The notes below the pieces were generated by a model that searched no databases, was not told where the DNA came from, and worked only from the letters and a program-made list of their open reading frames with translations. Positions 1-5,847 of a stretch of 6,761 nucleotides of DNA are shown one piece after another. The position numbers and the translations under genes were made by a program. Within the stretch, counting starts at the first letter, position 1. Every line of letters starts with the position of its first letter. The stretch comes from Chryseobacterium gleum (GTDB lineage Bacteria > Bacteroidota > Bacteroidia > Flavobacteriales_C > GCA-002722245): NCBI GenBank assembly GCA_945903925.1, contig CAMDPJ010000130.1:1-6761 (forward strand), read 5' to 3'.

Positions 1-359
1 TCTACCGAACGAATTAATTCTTCATCTTTTTTGATGGCGTGGAGGGCAAGTAATGTAAATACTATTGGTATAAAACCCAAAATGAGATTAACTAAATCAA
101 AATATGGAGTATGGTAAATAATGATTGCAACATTTAATACTATCAATCCTAATAATACTTTAGATAATGTTAATTGTAATTTTCTTTTTTTGAAATTAAA
201 AATTATAAAAAGAGTAAATATGGAAATGATGCATTGAAAAATTAATATAGACCAAGCCATTGCTCCTAATGCAGATGATTTAATCGAAAATCCTAATCCC
301 CAAAAAATGTGAATTCCTGCAACAATAAATAAATACACACTCTGAATCCTCTGTATCAT
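1..359 (-). CDS. DUF4293-type small membrane protein, partial (C-terminal end outside window)
   Basis: The minus-strand frame is open from the ATG at 359 to the window edge: 119 codons without a stop. The protein begins MIQRIQSVYLF, and its visible end reads ALHAIKKDEELIRSV. To my recollection both ends are hallmarks of the Bacteroidota family DUF4293, whose members are about 130-150 residues and end soon after this basic/acidic stretch, so only a few residues are probably missing. Four hydrophobic segments are visible, at about residues 8-25, 31-54, 66-81 and 85-104, with a basic KKRK loop at about 57-60 between the second and third. The third and fourth are separated only by a short YHTPYF turn. 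The function of the family is unknown. It lies divergent from rho, an arrangement I recall from other Bacteroidota. The frame continues upstream to a stop at 438-440 without another ATG, so 359 is the best start. Confidence 0.8.
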   Translation of the reverse strand, partial: MIQRIQSVYLFIVAGIHIFWGLGFSIKSSALGAMAWSILIFQCIISIFTLFIIFNFKKRKLQLTLSKVLLGLIVLNVAIIIYHTPYFDLVNLILGFIPIVFTLLALHAIKKDEELIRSV

Positions 360-590
360 AAACAATAAAATTAATTTGCATAAAAGTAATAAATAAACTT
401 TCTTTACCACAGCTTTAAACAGCAGACCTAAAACCTTTTAAAAAATTTTTCAAAAATTATTTCATTATATAATATAAAGTCGTAACATTGCTCTGCAAAT
501 CAATTTATCGGTTCCGATAGATTCTTTTCACAAGACAAATTATTTCTCTGAAAAAAAATCACAAAAAATTATTGTTATAACAAATTACAC
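360..590. promoter_or_regulatory. Divergent intergenic region between the DUF4293 gene and rho
   Basis: This 231-base stretch is very AT-rich and must hold the promoters of both divergent genes. I see no strong match to the Bacteroidota promoter (TTG near -33, TAnnTTTG near -7). The nearest plus-strand candidates are TAACATTG at 483-490 (one mismatch) and TATAAT at 468-473. Neither has a clear upstream TTG at the right spacing. On the minus strand, TTGATTTG (reading 503 to 496) is also one mismatch from the -7 motif, again without a well-placed -33 element. The 40 bases before the rho start are A-rich and have no Shine-Dalgarno sequence, which is normal in this phylum. The assignment as promoter region rests on gene layout; the individual boxes are guesses. 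Confidence 0.4.
502..523 (+). promoter_or_regulatory. Inverted repeat / hairpin in the presumed rho leader
   Basis: The arms 502-510 (AATTTATCG) and 515-523 (CGATAGATT) pair over nine positions, eight Watson-Crick plus one T-G wobble (505 with 520), around a four-base GTTC loop. It is the best-ordered structure in the divergent intergenic region and lies 67 bases before the rho start codon. No T-run follows directly, so it is not a classic terminator. It could be an RNA hairpin in the rho leader, or a DNA palindrome bound by a regulator: the core TATCGG-TT-CCGATA has dyad symmetry. Its role is inferred; only the symmetry is seen. Confidence 0.45.
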
Positions 591-2438
591 ATGAGCGAAG
601 GTGCAGAATTGAACAAGAAACCGGTTTCTGAATTGAGAGAAATCGCCAAAGCCTTAGGTATTGAAGGTGTTGAAGATCTAAAGAAAGACGAATTATTATC
701 TAGGATTGCCGGACCAACAGAAGGCGATAACGGCGGCGATGCTCCTGCAAAAGATGAAGACGATGCCGAATCTAAAAAAAGAAAAAGAACACGCGTACTT
801 AAAAAAGTAGCTACTTCAAACGTAGGAAACTCTATGTTTTCTGCATCGGCTGCTCCATACAATGATGGCTCTGCCGCTAAAGTGGAAGACGAAGAAACTC
901 TAATGGAAGAATTTGCACCATCTGCGCCAGTTGCTGAGGATGTGCCTGAGGCACCAGCAGCCGAAGTGCCTGCTGCGCCAATTGCACCAGTGAGTGAAAG
1001 TCCTTTTGCTAGAAATGATGCTCCTGCTGTAAGAAGAGAAGATGCCCCAAGAGAACAACGTTCTTTTGAACGCAGAGATGACCGTCAGAACTTCGAAAGA
1101 AGAGATGATCGTTCTTTCGATCGCAGAGACAACAACCGCGATAACAATAAAGGAAATGAGCGTCCGTCTTTCGAAAGAAGAGACGACCGGAACAACGATA
1201 ATAGAGGAAATGATCGTCCTAACGATAACAACAACAGAGGAAATGAACGTTCTTTCGAAAGAAGAGATGAGCCTGTAAATCCGCCTTTGCATAAGGAAGA
1301 AGAAGAACCAATGTTCAACTTCGACAATATTGTAGAGAATGAGGGTGTGTTGGAAATTATGCCCGATGGTTATGGTTTCTTGCGCTCTTCCGACTTCAAC
1401 TACCTTACTTCACCAGATGACGTTTATGTTTCTCAATCGCAAATAAAATTATTCGGTTTAAAAACGGGTGATACTGTAAAAGGCACGATCCGTCCGCCTA
1501 AAGAAGGCGAAAAATATTTCCCATTAATTAAAGTATTAGAGATTAACGGCCGTGCTCCAGATGTTATTCGTGACCGTGTTCCTTTCGATTATTTGACTCC
1601 ACTCTTCCCTGATGAAAAATTAGAGATTTGTAAACACAAAGGAGCGAGTTTATCAATGAGAATTGTTGATTTGTTCTCACCAATTGGTAAAGGTCAAAGA
1701 GGTTTAATTGTATCTCAACCTAAATCGGGTAAAACCATTTTATTAAAAGAAATCGCCAACGCCATTGCGGCCAACCATCCTGAAGTTTACTTAATTGTAT
1801 TGTTGATTGATGAGCGCCCAGAGGAGGTTACAGATATGGCTCGTTCGGTAAATGCAGAAGTTGTTTCTTCTACCTTTGATGAGCCTGCCGACAAACATGT
1901 TAAAGTAGCAAGTATCGTTTTAGAAAAAGCGAAGAGAATGGTGGAATGCGGACACGACGTAGTGATCTTACTAGATTCAATCACGCGTTTGGCTCGCGCT
2001 TACAATACAGTTTCACCAGCATCTGGTAAAGTATTATCGGGTGGTGTTGATGCCAACGCATTACACAAACCAAAAAGATTTTTTGGTGCTGCAAGAAATA
2101 TTGAAGGTGGTGGTTCATTAACAATCTTGGCAACTGCTTTAGTTGATACAGGTTCTAAAATGGACGAAGTAATCTTCGAGGAGTTTAAAGGTACAGGTAA
2201 CATGGAGTTGCAGTTGGATAGAAAATTAGCTAACAAACGTATTTATCCAGCTATCGACTTAAATGGTTCTAGCACGCGCAGAGATGACTTGTTAACCGAT
2301 GAGAAATCATTGGCTAGATTGTGGGCCTTGCGTAAATTCTTAAGCGACATGAATCCACAAGAAGGTATGGAGTTTTTGTTACAAAGAATGAGAAATACCA
2401 AAAACAACGATGAGTTCTTGGTATCAATGAACAGCTAA
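591..2438 (+). CDS. rho: Transcription termination factor Rho, Bacteroidota type with long N-terminal insert
   Basis: Rho is the hexameric RNA-dependent ATPase/translocase that ends transcription of untranslated RNA. Residues 1-42 form the small helical Rho N-domain (SELREIAKALG, LKKDELLSRI). Residues about 43-245 are an insert absent from the 419-residue E. coli protein: acidic and Ala/Pro-rich parts, a basic patch KKRKRTR (62-68) and Arg/Asp repeats at 157-228. The cold-shock-like RNA-binding domain spans about 252-324, with the YGFLRS motif. The ATPase has Walker A GLIVSQPKSGKT (371-382), Walker B VVILLDS with D462, the Q-loop (SGKVLSGGVDANAL), the R-loop (GTGNM) and the arginines matching E. 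coli R353 and R366 (R550 and R563), so it should be active. The start at 591 is secure: the upstream frame meets a stop at 549-551 with no other ATG. It ends 19 bases before a strong terminator and appears to be transcribed alone. Confidence 0.98.
   Translation: MSEGAELNKKPVSELREIAKALGIEGVEDLKKDELLSRIAGPTEGDNGGDAPAKDEDDAESKKRKRTRVLKKVATSNVGNSMFSASAAPYNDGSAAKVEDEETLMEEFAPSAPVAEDVPEAPAAEVPAAPIAPVSESPFARNDAPAVRREDAPREQRSFERRDDRQNFERRDDRSFDRRDNNRDNNKGNERPSFERRDDRNNDNRGNDRPNDNNNRGNERSFERRDEPVNPPLHKEEEEPMFNFDNIVENEGVLEIMPDGYGFLRSSDFNYLTSPDDVYVSQSQIKLFGLKTGDTVKGTIRPPKEGEKYFPLIKVLEINGRAPDVIRDRVPFDYLTPLFPDEKLEICKHKGASLSMRIVDLFSPIGKGQRGLIVSQPKSGKTILLKEIANAIAANHPEVYLIVLLIDERPEEVTDMARSVNAEVVSSTFDEPADKHVKVASIVLEKAKRMVECGHDVVILLDSITRLARAYNTVSPASGKVLSGGVDANALHKPKRFFGAARNIEGGGSLTILATALVDTGSKMDEVIFEEFKGTGNMELQLDRKLANKRIYPAIDLNGSSTRRDDLLTDEKSLARLWALRKFLSDMNPQEGMEFLLQRMRNTKNNDEFLVSMNS
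1059..1274 (+). repeat. Arg/Asp/Asn-rich repeat tract inside rho
   Basis: Codons for residues 157-228 of Rho encode five copies of F-[ED]-R-R-D (phenylalanines at 159, 168, 176, 194 and 222), separated by Asn/Asp/Gly/Arg spacers such as NNRDNNKGNE and NNDNRGNDRP. At DNA level the 14-base word TTCGAAAGAAGAGA occurs exactly three times, at 1092-1105, 1170-1183 and 1254-1267; two further copies are diverged at synonymous sites. The encoded stretch is of low complexity, highly charged and almost certainly disordered. The lack of stop codons in this tract also produces long spurious open frames on both strands, which I leave out. Confidence 0.9.
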
Positions 2439-2457
2439 TATTAGTGAATTAAAACAC

Positions 2458-2500
2458 AAGGGATTCGTCCGTCAGCTGACGGAAGGATCCCTTTCTTTTT
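2458..2500 (+). terminator. Intrinsic terminator of rho
   Basis: Bases 2458-2475 pair with 2476-2493 in a nearly continuous 18-position stem. The inner eight pairs are a perfect palindrome, TCCGTCAGCTGACGGA (2468-2483). Then come one G-A mismatch (2467/2484) and nine outer pairs including one T-G wobble (2465/2486). The real loop would be AGCT (2474-2477). The T-rich tract TCTTTTT (2494-2500) follows at once. It begins 19 bases after the rho stop. It ends only three bases before the next start codon. On the opposite strand the hairpin is followed by a weaker T-rich run, so weak two-way action is possible. Confidence 0.92.
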
Positions 2501-2503
2501 AAG

Positions 2504-3013
2504 ATGAAGAATAAAATAATTTTTTACAGCTACTGCTTACTTGCCGGATTCATTGGATTTATTACACGTTGTTTTACCGATGATTTGCAAAAGTTAGTGA
2601 TGGTAATGTACATGGGCGGCAGCCTATTGATGATAGCAGCCATTTATTATTGGAGCTTAGAAATGTTTGAAAAAGAAATGAAATTTCATTTTTCGCTGAG
2701 AACATTCATCAAAAAGGGATTGCGTATTTCTGGCTTAATTGGAATTTTCGCTGCAATTTCTGTCATTCTTCAAATTGCAGTTTTTGGTAATGAAGTTTTG
2801 GAAGGTAATTTGGCGATTATTCATATTGACCCGCGAATTAAAGCCCAAGATTTGCAAGAAGCGATTGATGGTGCCAAGATATCAAATTCATGGTATGTTT
2901 TGGCGGCCATGCAGTTGTTTCGCTCATTAACTTTCGGATTGTTTTATACCATCATTATCTCTGCTCTTTTTGTGTTGCATCCATACAGAGTTAAAGACGA
3001 AAAGAAACAGTAG
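2504..3013 (+). CDS. Small integral membrane protein, four predicted helices (DUF4199-like at best)
   Basis: A protein of 169 residues that I do not firmly recognise. Hydrophobic segments lie at about 5-20, 31-50, 74-94 and 130-158, the last long enough to bend or be counted as one long helix. Between the third and fourth is a polar stretch (about 96-129, with IDPRIKAQDLQEAIDGAK). The tail HPYRVKDEKKQ is basic. Helix pairs flanking a charged extramembrane segment, and the overall length, resemble DUF4199 proteins of Bacteroidota, but I see no decisive signature. The start at 2504 gives a sensible first helix, and the only in-frame codons upstream run through the terminator stem to a TGA at 2477-2479. 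That leaves no room for a promoter of its own after the terminator, so expression must come from read-through, a promoter inside the 3' end of rho, or a later start. Confidence 0.75.
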   Translation: MKNKIIFYSYCLLAGFIGFITRCFTDDLQKLVMVMYMGGSLLMIAAIYYWSLEMFEKEMKFHFSLRTFIKKGLRISGLIGIFAAISVILQIAVFGNEVLEGNLAIIHIDPRIKAQDLQEAIDGAKISNSWYVLAAMQLFRSLTFGLFYTIIISALFVLHPYRVKDEKKQ

Positions 3014-3056
3014 TTAGTTCTAAAAACATCTTATCATCCCTTCAAAGTTTGAAATC

Positions 3057-3437
3057 ATGCTTAAAAATTTAATTGTCCTTTTCTTTTGCACAACATTAAC
3101 AGTTAATGCTCAAGATACTATCAATCTAAATGGTGTTTGGAGAGATTCATCGGGGACTTCTTTCGCCAATTGCTATGCTATCATCACCCAAAAAGGAAAT
3201 AAAATAACCTTTAGTCATTATATTGAATTTAAGGGTCAGTCATTTGTTGAATTCGGACAAGGTTATTTAAAGCGCAGAACAATTAAGTATAAAGTTAAAG
3301 TGACCAAACAAATAGAAGGATGGGCTACCATAGGTAAACATGAACTAACACTTAGTGCCGATGGAAAGACTTTACGTGGGTTTTATCATGATGGTAAAGG
3401 CAATACCGGGCCAATGGTTTTAAAACGGGTGCATTAA
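3057..3437 (+). CDS. Small secreted protein of unknown family, probably beta-rich
   Basis: A 126-residue protein with a clear signal peptide: MLKN, a hydrophobic core (LIVLFFCTTL) and a likely signal peptidase I site after VNA at residue 18. The cysteine at 11 lies inside the hydrophobic core and is not placed as a lipobox, so a lipoprotein is unlikely. The mature part, about 108 residues, opens with LNGVWRDSSG. It then alternates short hydrophobic and polar stretches (AIITQKGNKITFSHYIEF, GYLKRRTIKYKVKV, HELTLSADGKTLRGFY) and ends near MVLKRV. That pattern, an LxGxW opening followed by repeated beta hairpins, recalls small lipocalin-like barrels. This is a fold-level guess, and I assign no function. 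It lies 43 bases after the membrane-protein gene on the same strand with no terminator between them, so the two may be co-transcribed. I see no Shine-Dalgarno sequence. Confidence 0.75.
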   Translation: MLKNLIVLFFCTTLTVNAQDTINLNGVWRDSSGTSFANCYAIITQKGNKITFSHYIEFKGQSFVEFGQGYLKRRTIKYKVKVTKQIEGWATIGKHELTLSADGKTLRGFYHDGKGNTGPMVLKRVH

Positions 3438-3464
3438 GCGTGAATTAAACTTTTATTTTAAACA
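3438..3464. other. Short convergent gap without a recognisable terminator
   Basis: Only 27 bases separate the stop codons of two convergent genes. The sequence is AT-rich, and the only symmetry is a weak AT-only repeat, TTAAA at 3445-3449 with TTTAA at 3457-3461. I see no GC-rich stem followed by a T-run in either direction. Transcripts from both sides may therefore overlap or end by a Rho-dependent or other route. Confidence 0.5.
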
Positions 3465-5825
3465 TCATTGCCGCATCAAATACTTTAAGCGTTCCAACGA
3501 TTTTTGGTTGTTGGGCAATTTAAAAGCATTTGTTATTTGATTTTTCTCCGATTCGGTTAGATGCCAGCTTAGCGATAGTTTTCGCCCTTTTTTTCTGGTA
3601 GGTAACTCAAAATCTACCAAGTCAATTTCACCATCAAAACATTCAGAGAAGTATTGCAGCAATTGATCGTGATTCAAGTCCTGCGTTCTACACAAGTTAT
3701 AGTAAATACTTCTCACAGGAGACGTTAATTCGCCTAAGAAAGTTCTAGTAGGGTTTTCTTCTTCCTGAAATCTCTTTTCGTTATCGCGAATTTGAATGAT
3801 TACAATTCCGCTGGTGTTGGCACTAATCCAGTTTCTAAAGGTGTAAATAAATTTCATAGTCGCATCTAAGCCAAAGTTATCTCGCGCACCAGCATCCATT
3901 ACTTCAATTACTGGCGAACTTGGCAAATGTGTAACAGGCATAATAAATGGGAAAGTAGCGTTCATACGCAGAGCGGTAGTGAATTGCAAATTATCGGCAT
4001 CTTGCTCCTTAAAGAATCGTGAGAATTCTATGGCATCTGTGGTGTGCTTGTTTCTAATATTGTTTTTTGGCGCGAGGTATGATAAGTAAGAAATGGGTTG
4101 AGAAGAGATGAGTAATTTTCTGCCATCGTTAATGATGGTGGGCGATACAATCATCATAGGTATTTCGGCATTGGCTTCTGGCTCGCGGTATTCCCCTATT
4201 CTTTTGTTCAACATATCATCGGTGTTCTCATTCAAATTGTTTTCAAAGGCGTAGCCCCTATCCACAGTGTAGGTGTGGCCGTTGTCTTCAAAATGACGGA
4301 ATTTAAAAATAAGGTCATTCATGGTAACGTGAAAGGAAAGATTGTTTAGCATGTCTTTACTTACATTGTCGATGTATTTTTGGTCGTAAATATTTTTCAC
4401 TTCGCCTTTGTTGGCTCTCATGTATAACTCTCTTAAATAGGCTGCCCCAAACATTCCTCCAGATGAACCAGTAATTAATTCTGTGTGGTTTAGTAGCTCA
4501 CCGTTTAAGGCACTATCTGCTTTAGAGAGCGAATAGAAAGTCCATAATGAAGCTCTCAACCCACCACCCGAACAATTTACAAAAACGAGTTTTGGTTTTT
4601 GTTTGCTTTGCAGGGCATGCTGACTGTTTTTATCTCTCCATTTATCTAAAATACCAACGGTGTGTTTAACGTCCTCAACATAATTATCGACGATGATGTT
4701 GTGCTGCAAGGTACCATCTCTAAAATCGGCTTTTGTTGTGTCGTAATTTAGGCCGTAGGCCTTGTTTCCCGAATTGAAGAAATCGAATTGAGATAAGTAG
4801 TTAAACGCCACAAAAAGCGTAATGAGCACAAAATCGGCCCAGCCCCTAAACCACGAGTGAATGGCCGATGTGAGCATTAAAAATAAAGTGAAAAGTAAAA
4901 TCAAACTTGCTCCTGCGGGTATTATAAACAGTTTAAATGTGCTTAAAAAGCTGAGTAAGATGATGCTACAAAATACTATGATTTCGAACAAGGCTGCATT
5001 CAAGTGGTTTTGTTGAAACACTTGTTTTAGCATTTTATTGTCGTAATGGTCGATGTTACGAGCCAAACGAATTTTAAACGGACTGCTCAAATAAGTAGAG
5101 ATATTCCATTCTTTATCCATGTTGATGAACTGGTCCCAGTCTACTTGTCTGTGAAGTACATCTTTCATGGGCTTTTTTGCTTTTTCTTCTGGGTGGGGAT
5201 ATAAATCAATATCATCTTCGTCTTTTTCCTCCTCATGCTCACGTTCGGCCTCAGTTGCTACGCCAAACATTTTTTTTATATCCTTATTGGTAGACAAGAA
5301 ATAGACGAAGCAGGTGAAAATGTTTACGGTATAGCCAGCAATAAACGAGAGAACGATAAAAGTGATGTAAGGTAATTCTTTGCCGCTATCGATAGAGAAG
5401 GAGATTACATTAAATAGATAAATTAGAATACCAATAATTGGAAAAACAGAGTTATTGATGCAGTATTTAATAAAAGGTCGCGATAAAGTGGCCAAGAAAG
5501 CAAAGCGGTGCCCGTTCATTATGTACGAGGAGATGTTGAAGGCCATCACGAAACCACCAAACGAAAACCCCATGATGAAATACGATAACCAACTCACTTC
5601 ATGGAGGTACTCGGGAGAGAGAAAAAGATGTTGAATTCCATAGTCGTGGGCAATTTTACCAGTAATCAAACTGATGATTAACAACCAAAACATAACAATC
5701 AATAAATTGTTTTTTAGGTGCACCCACACCAACTGAATGGGAAAGAAATAAAACCATCTTTTTAAATAGCGATTTTTAAAAATTGATTTCATTTTACTCA
5801 TTCTGAAAAGGGTTTGCTGTGGCAT
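3465..5825 (-). CDS. Membrane-anchored patatin-like acyl hydrolase (phospholipase)
   Basis: A 786-residue two-part protein. The N-terminal half has about seven hydrophobic segments (about 41-58, 78-100, 124-146, 152-176, 279-298, 302-320, 328-347). An acidic, then Lys-rich hydrophilic stretch (about 190-220) begins the long loop between the fourth and fifth. The C-terminal half carries the patatin blocks in order: oxyanion loop SGGGLRA (419-425), nucleophile elbow GSSGG (453-457, catalytic Ser455), ALRMNATFPFIMP (618-630), and DAGARDNFG (644-652) with Asp644 as the second member of the Ser-Asp dyad. Enzymes of this family hydrolyse acyl esters of membrane lipids; the substrate here is unknown. 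The 5825 start is 22 bases after the upstream stop. Inner ATGs at residues 9 and 12 are also possible, and MKSIFKN at 12 looks a natural start. The gene probably shares an operon with the glycosyltransferase upstream. No clear terminator lies after its stop. Confidence 0.88.
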   Translation of the reverse strand: MPQQTLFRMSKMKSIFKNRYLKRWFYFFPIQLVWVHLKNNLLIVMFWLLIISLITGKIAHDYGIQHLFLSPEYLHEVSWLSYFIMGFSFGGFVMAFNISSYIMNGHRFAFLATLSRPFIKYCINNSVFPIIGILIYLFNVISFSIDSGKELPYITFIVLSFIAGYTVNIFTCFVYFLSTNKDIKKMFGVATEAEREHEEEKDEDDIDLYPHPEEKAKKPMKDVLHRQVDWDQFINMDKEWNISTYLSSPFKIRLARNIDHYDNKMLKQVFQQNHLNAALFEIIVFCSIILLSFLSTFKLFIIPAGASLILLFTLFLMLTSAIHSWFRGWADFVLITLFVAFNYLSQFDFFNSGNKAYGLNYDTTKADFRDGTLQHNIIVDNYVEDVKHTVGILDKWRDKNSQHALQSKQKPKLVFVNCSGGGLRASLWTFYSLSKADSALNGELLNHTELITGSSGGMFGAAYLRELYMRANKGEVKNIYDQKYIDNVSKDMLNNLSFHVTMNDLIFKFRHFEDNGHTYTVDRGYAFENNLNENTDDMLNKRIGEYREPEANAEIPMMIVSPTIINDGRKLLISSQPISYLSYLAPKNNIRNKHTTDAIEFSRFFKEQDADNLQFTTALRMNATFPFIMPVTHLPSSPVIEVMDAGARDNFGLDATMKFIYTFRNWISANTSGIVIIQIRDNEKRFQEEENPTRTFLGELTSPVRSIYYNLCRTQDLNHDQLLQYFSECFDGEIDLVDFELPTRKKGRKLSLSWHLTESEKNQITNAFKLPNNQKSLERLKYLMRQ

Positions 5826-5847
5826 TTACGCAAAGACTTAGATAAGG

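Noticed and set aside
360..437. Hydrophobic in-frame extension upstream of the DUF4293 start
   Set aside because: The frame is open to 438-440 and encodes a hydrophobic run, but only GTG/TTG/CTG codons could start it, and MIQRIQ at 359 matches the expected family start.
575..862. Open frame of 95 codons on the minus strand over the start of rho
   Set aside because: It lies antisense to the conserved N-domain of Rho, has biased Ser/Phe-rich composition typical of a shadow frame, and matches nothing I recognise.
1059..1274. Possible CRISPR-like or tandem non-coding repeat
   Set aside because: Repeat spacing is irregular and short, and the tract is an in-frame part of rho with codon-level variation.
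900..1327. Several open frames on both strands (900-1292, 1042-1278, 1085-1327)
   Set aside because: They arise because the repeated codons of the Rho insert lack stops in other frames. Their repetitive Ser/Ile/Glu/Thr composition mirrors the repeat.
1787..2236. Two minus-strand open frames (1787-1984 and 2000-2236)
   Set aside because: They are antisense to the Rho ATPase core, whose sequence is fully explained by strong family conservation.
2739..2930. 63-codon plus-strand frame inside the membrane-protein gene
   Set aside because: It is an out-of-frame shadow of a better frame with coherent membrane segments.
3014..3056. AAAGTTTG at 3044-3051 as a Bacteroidota -7 promoter box
   Set aside because: It has one mismatch, no TTG at a suitable distance upstream, and lies only five bases from the ATG, so it is too weak to call.
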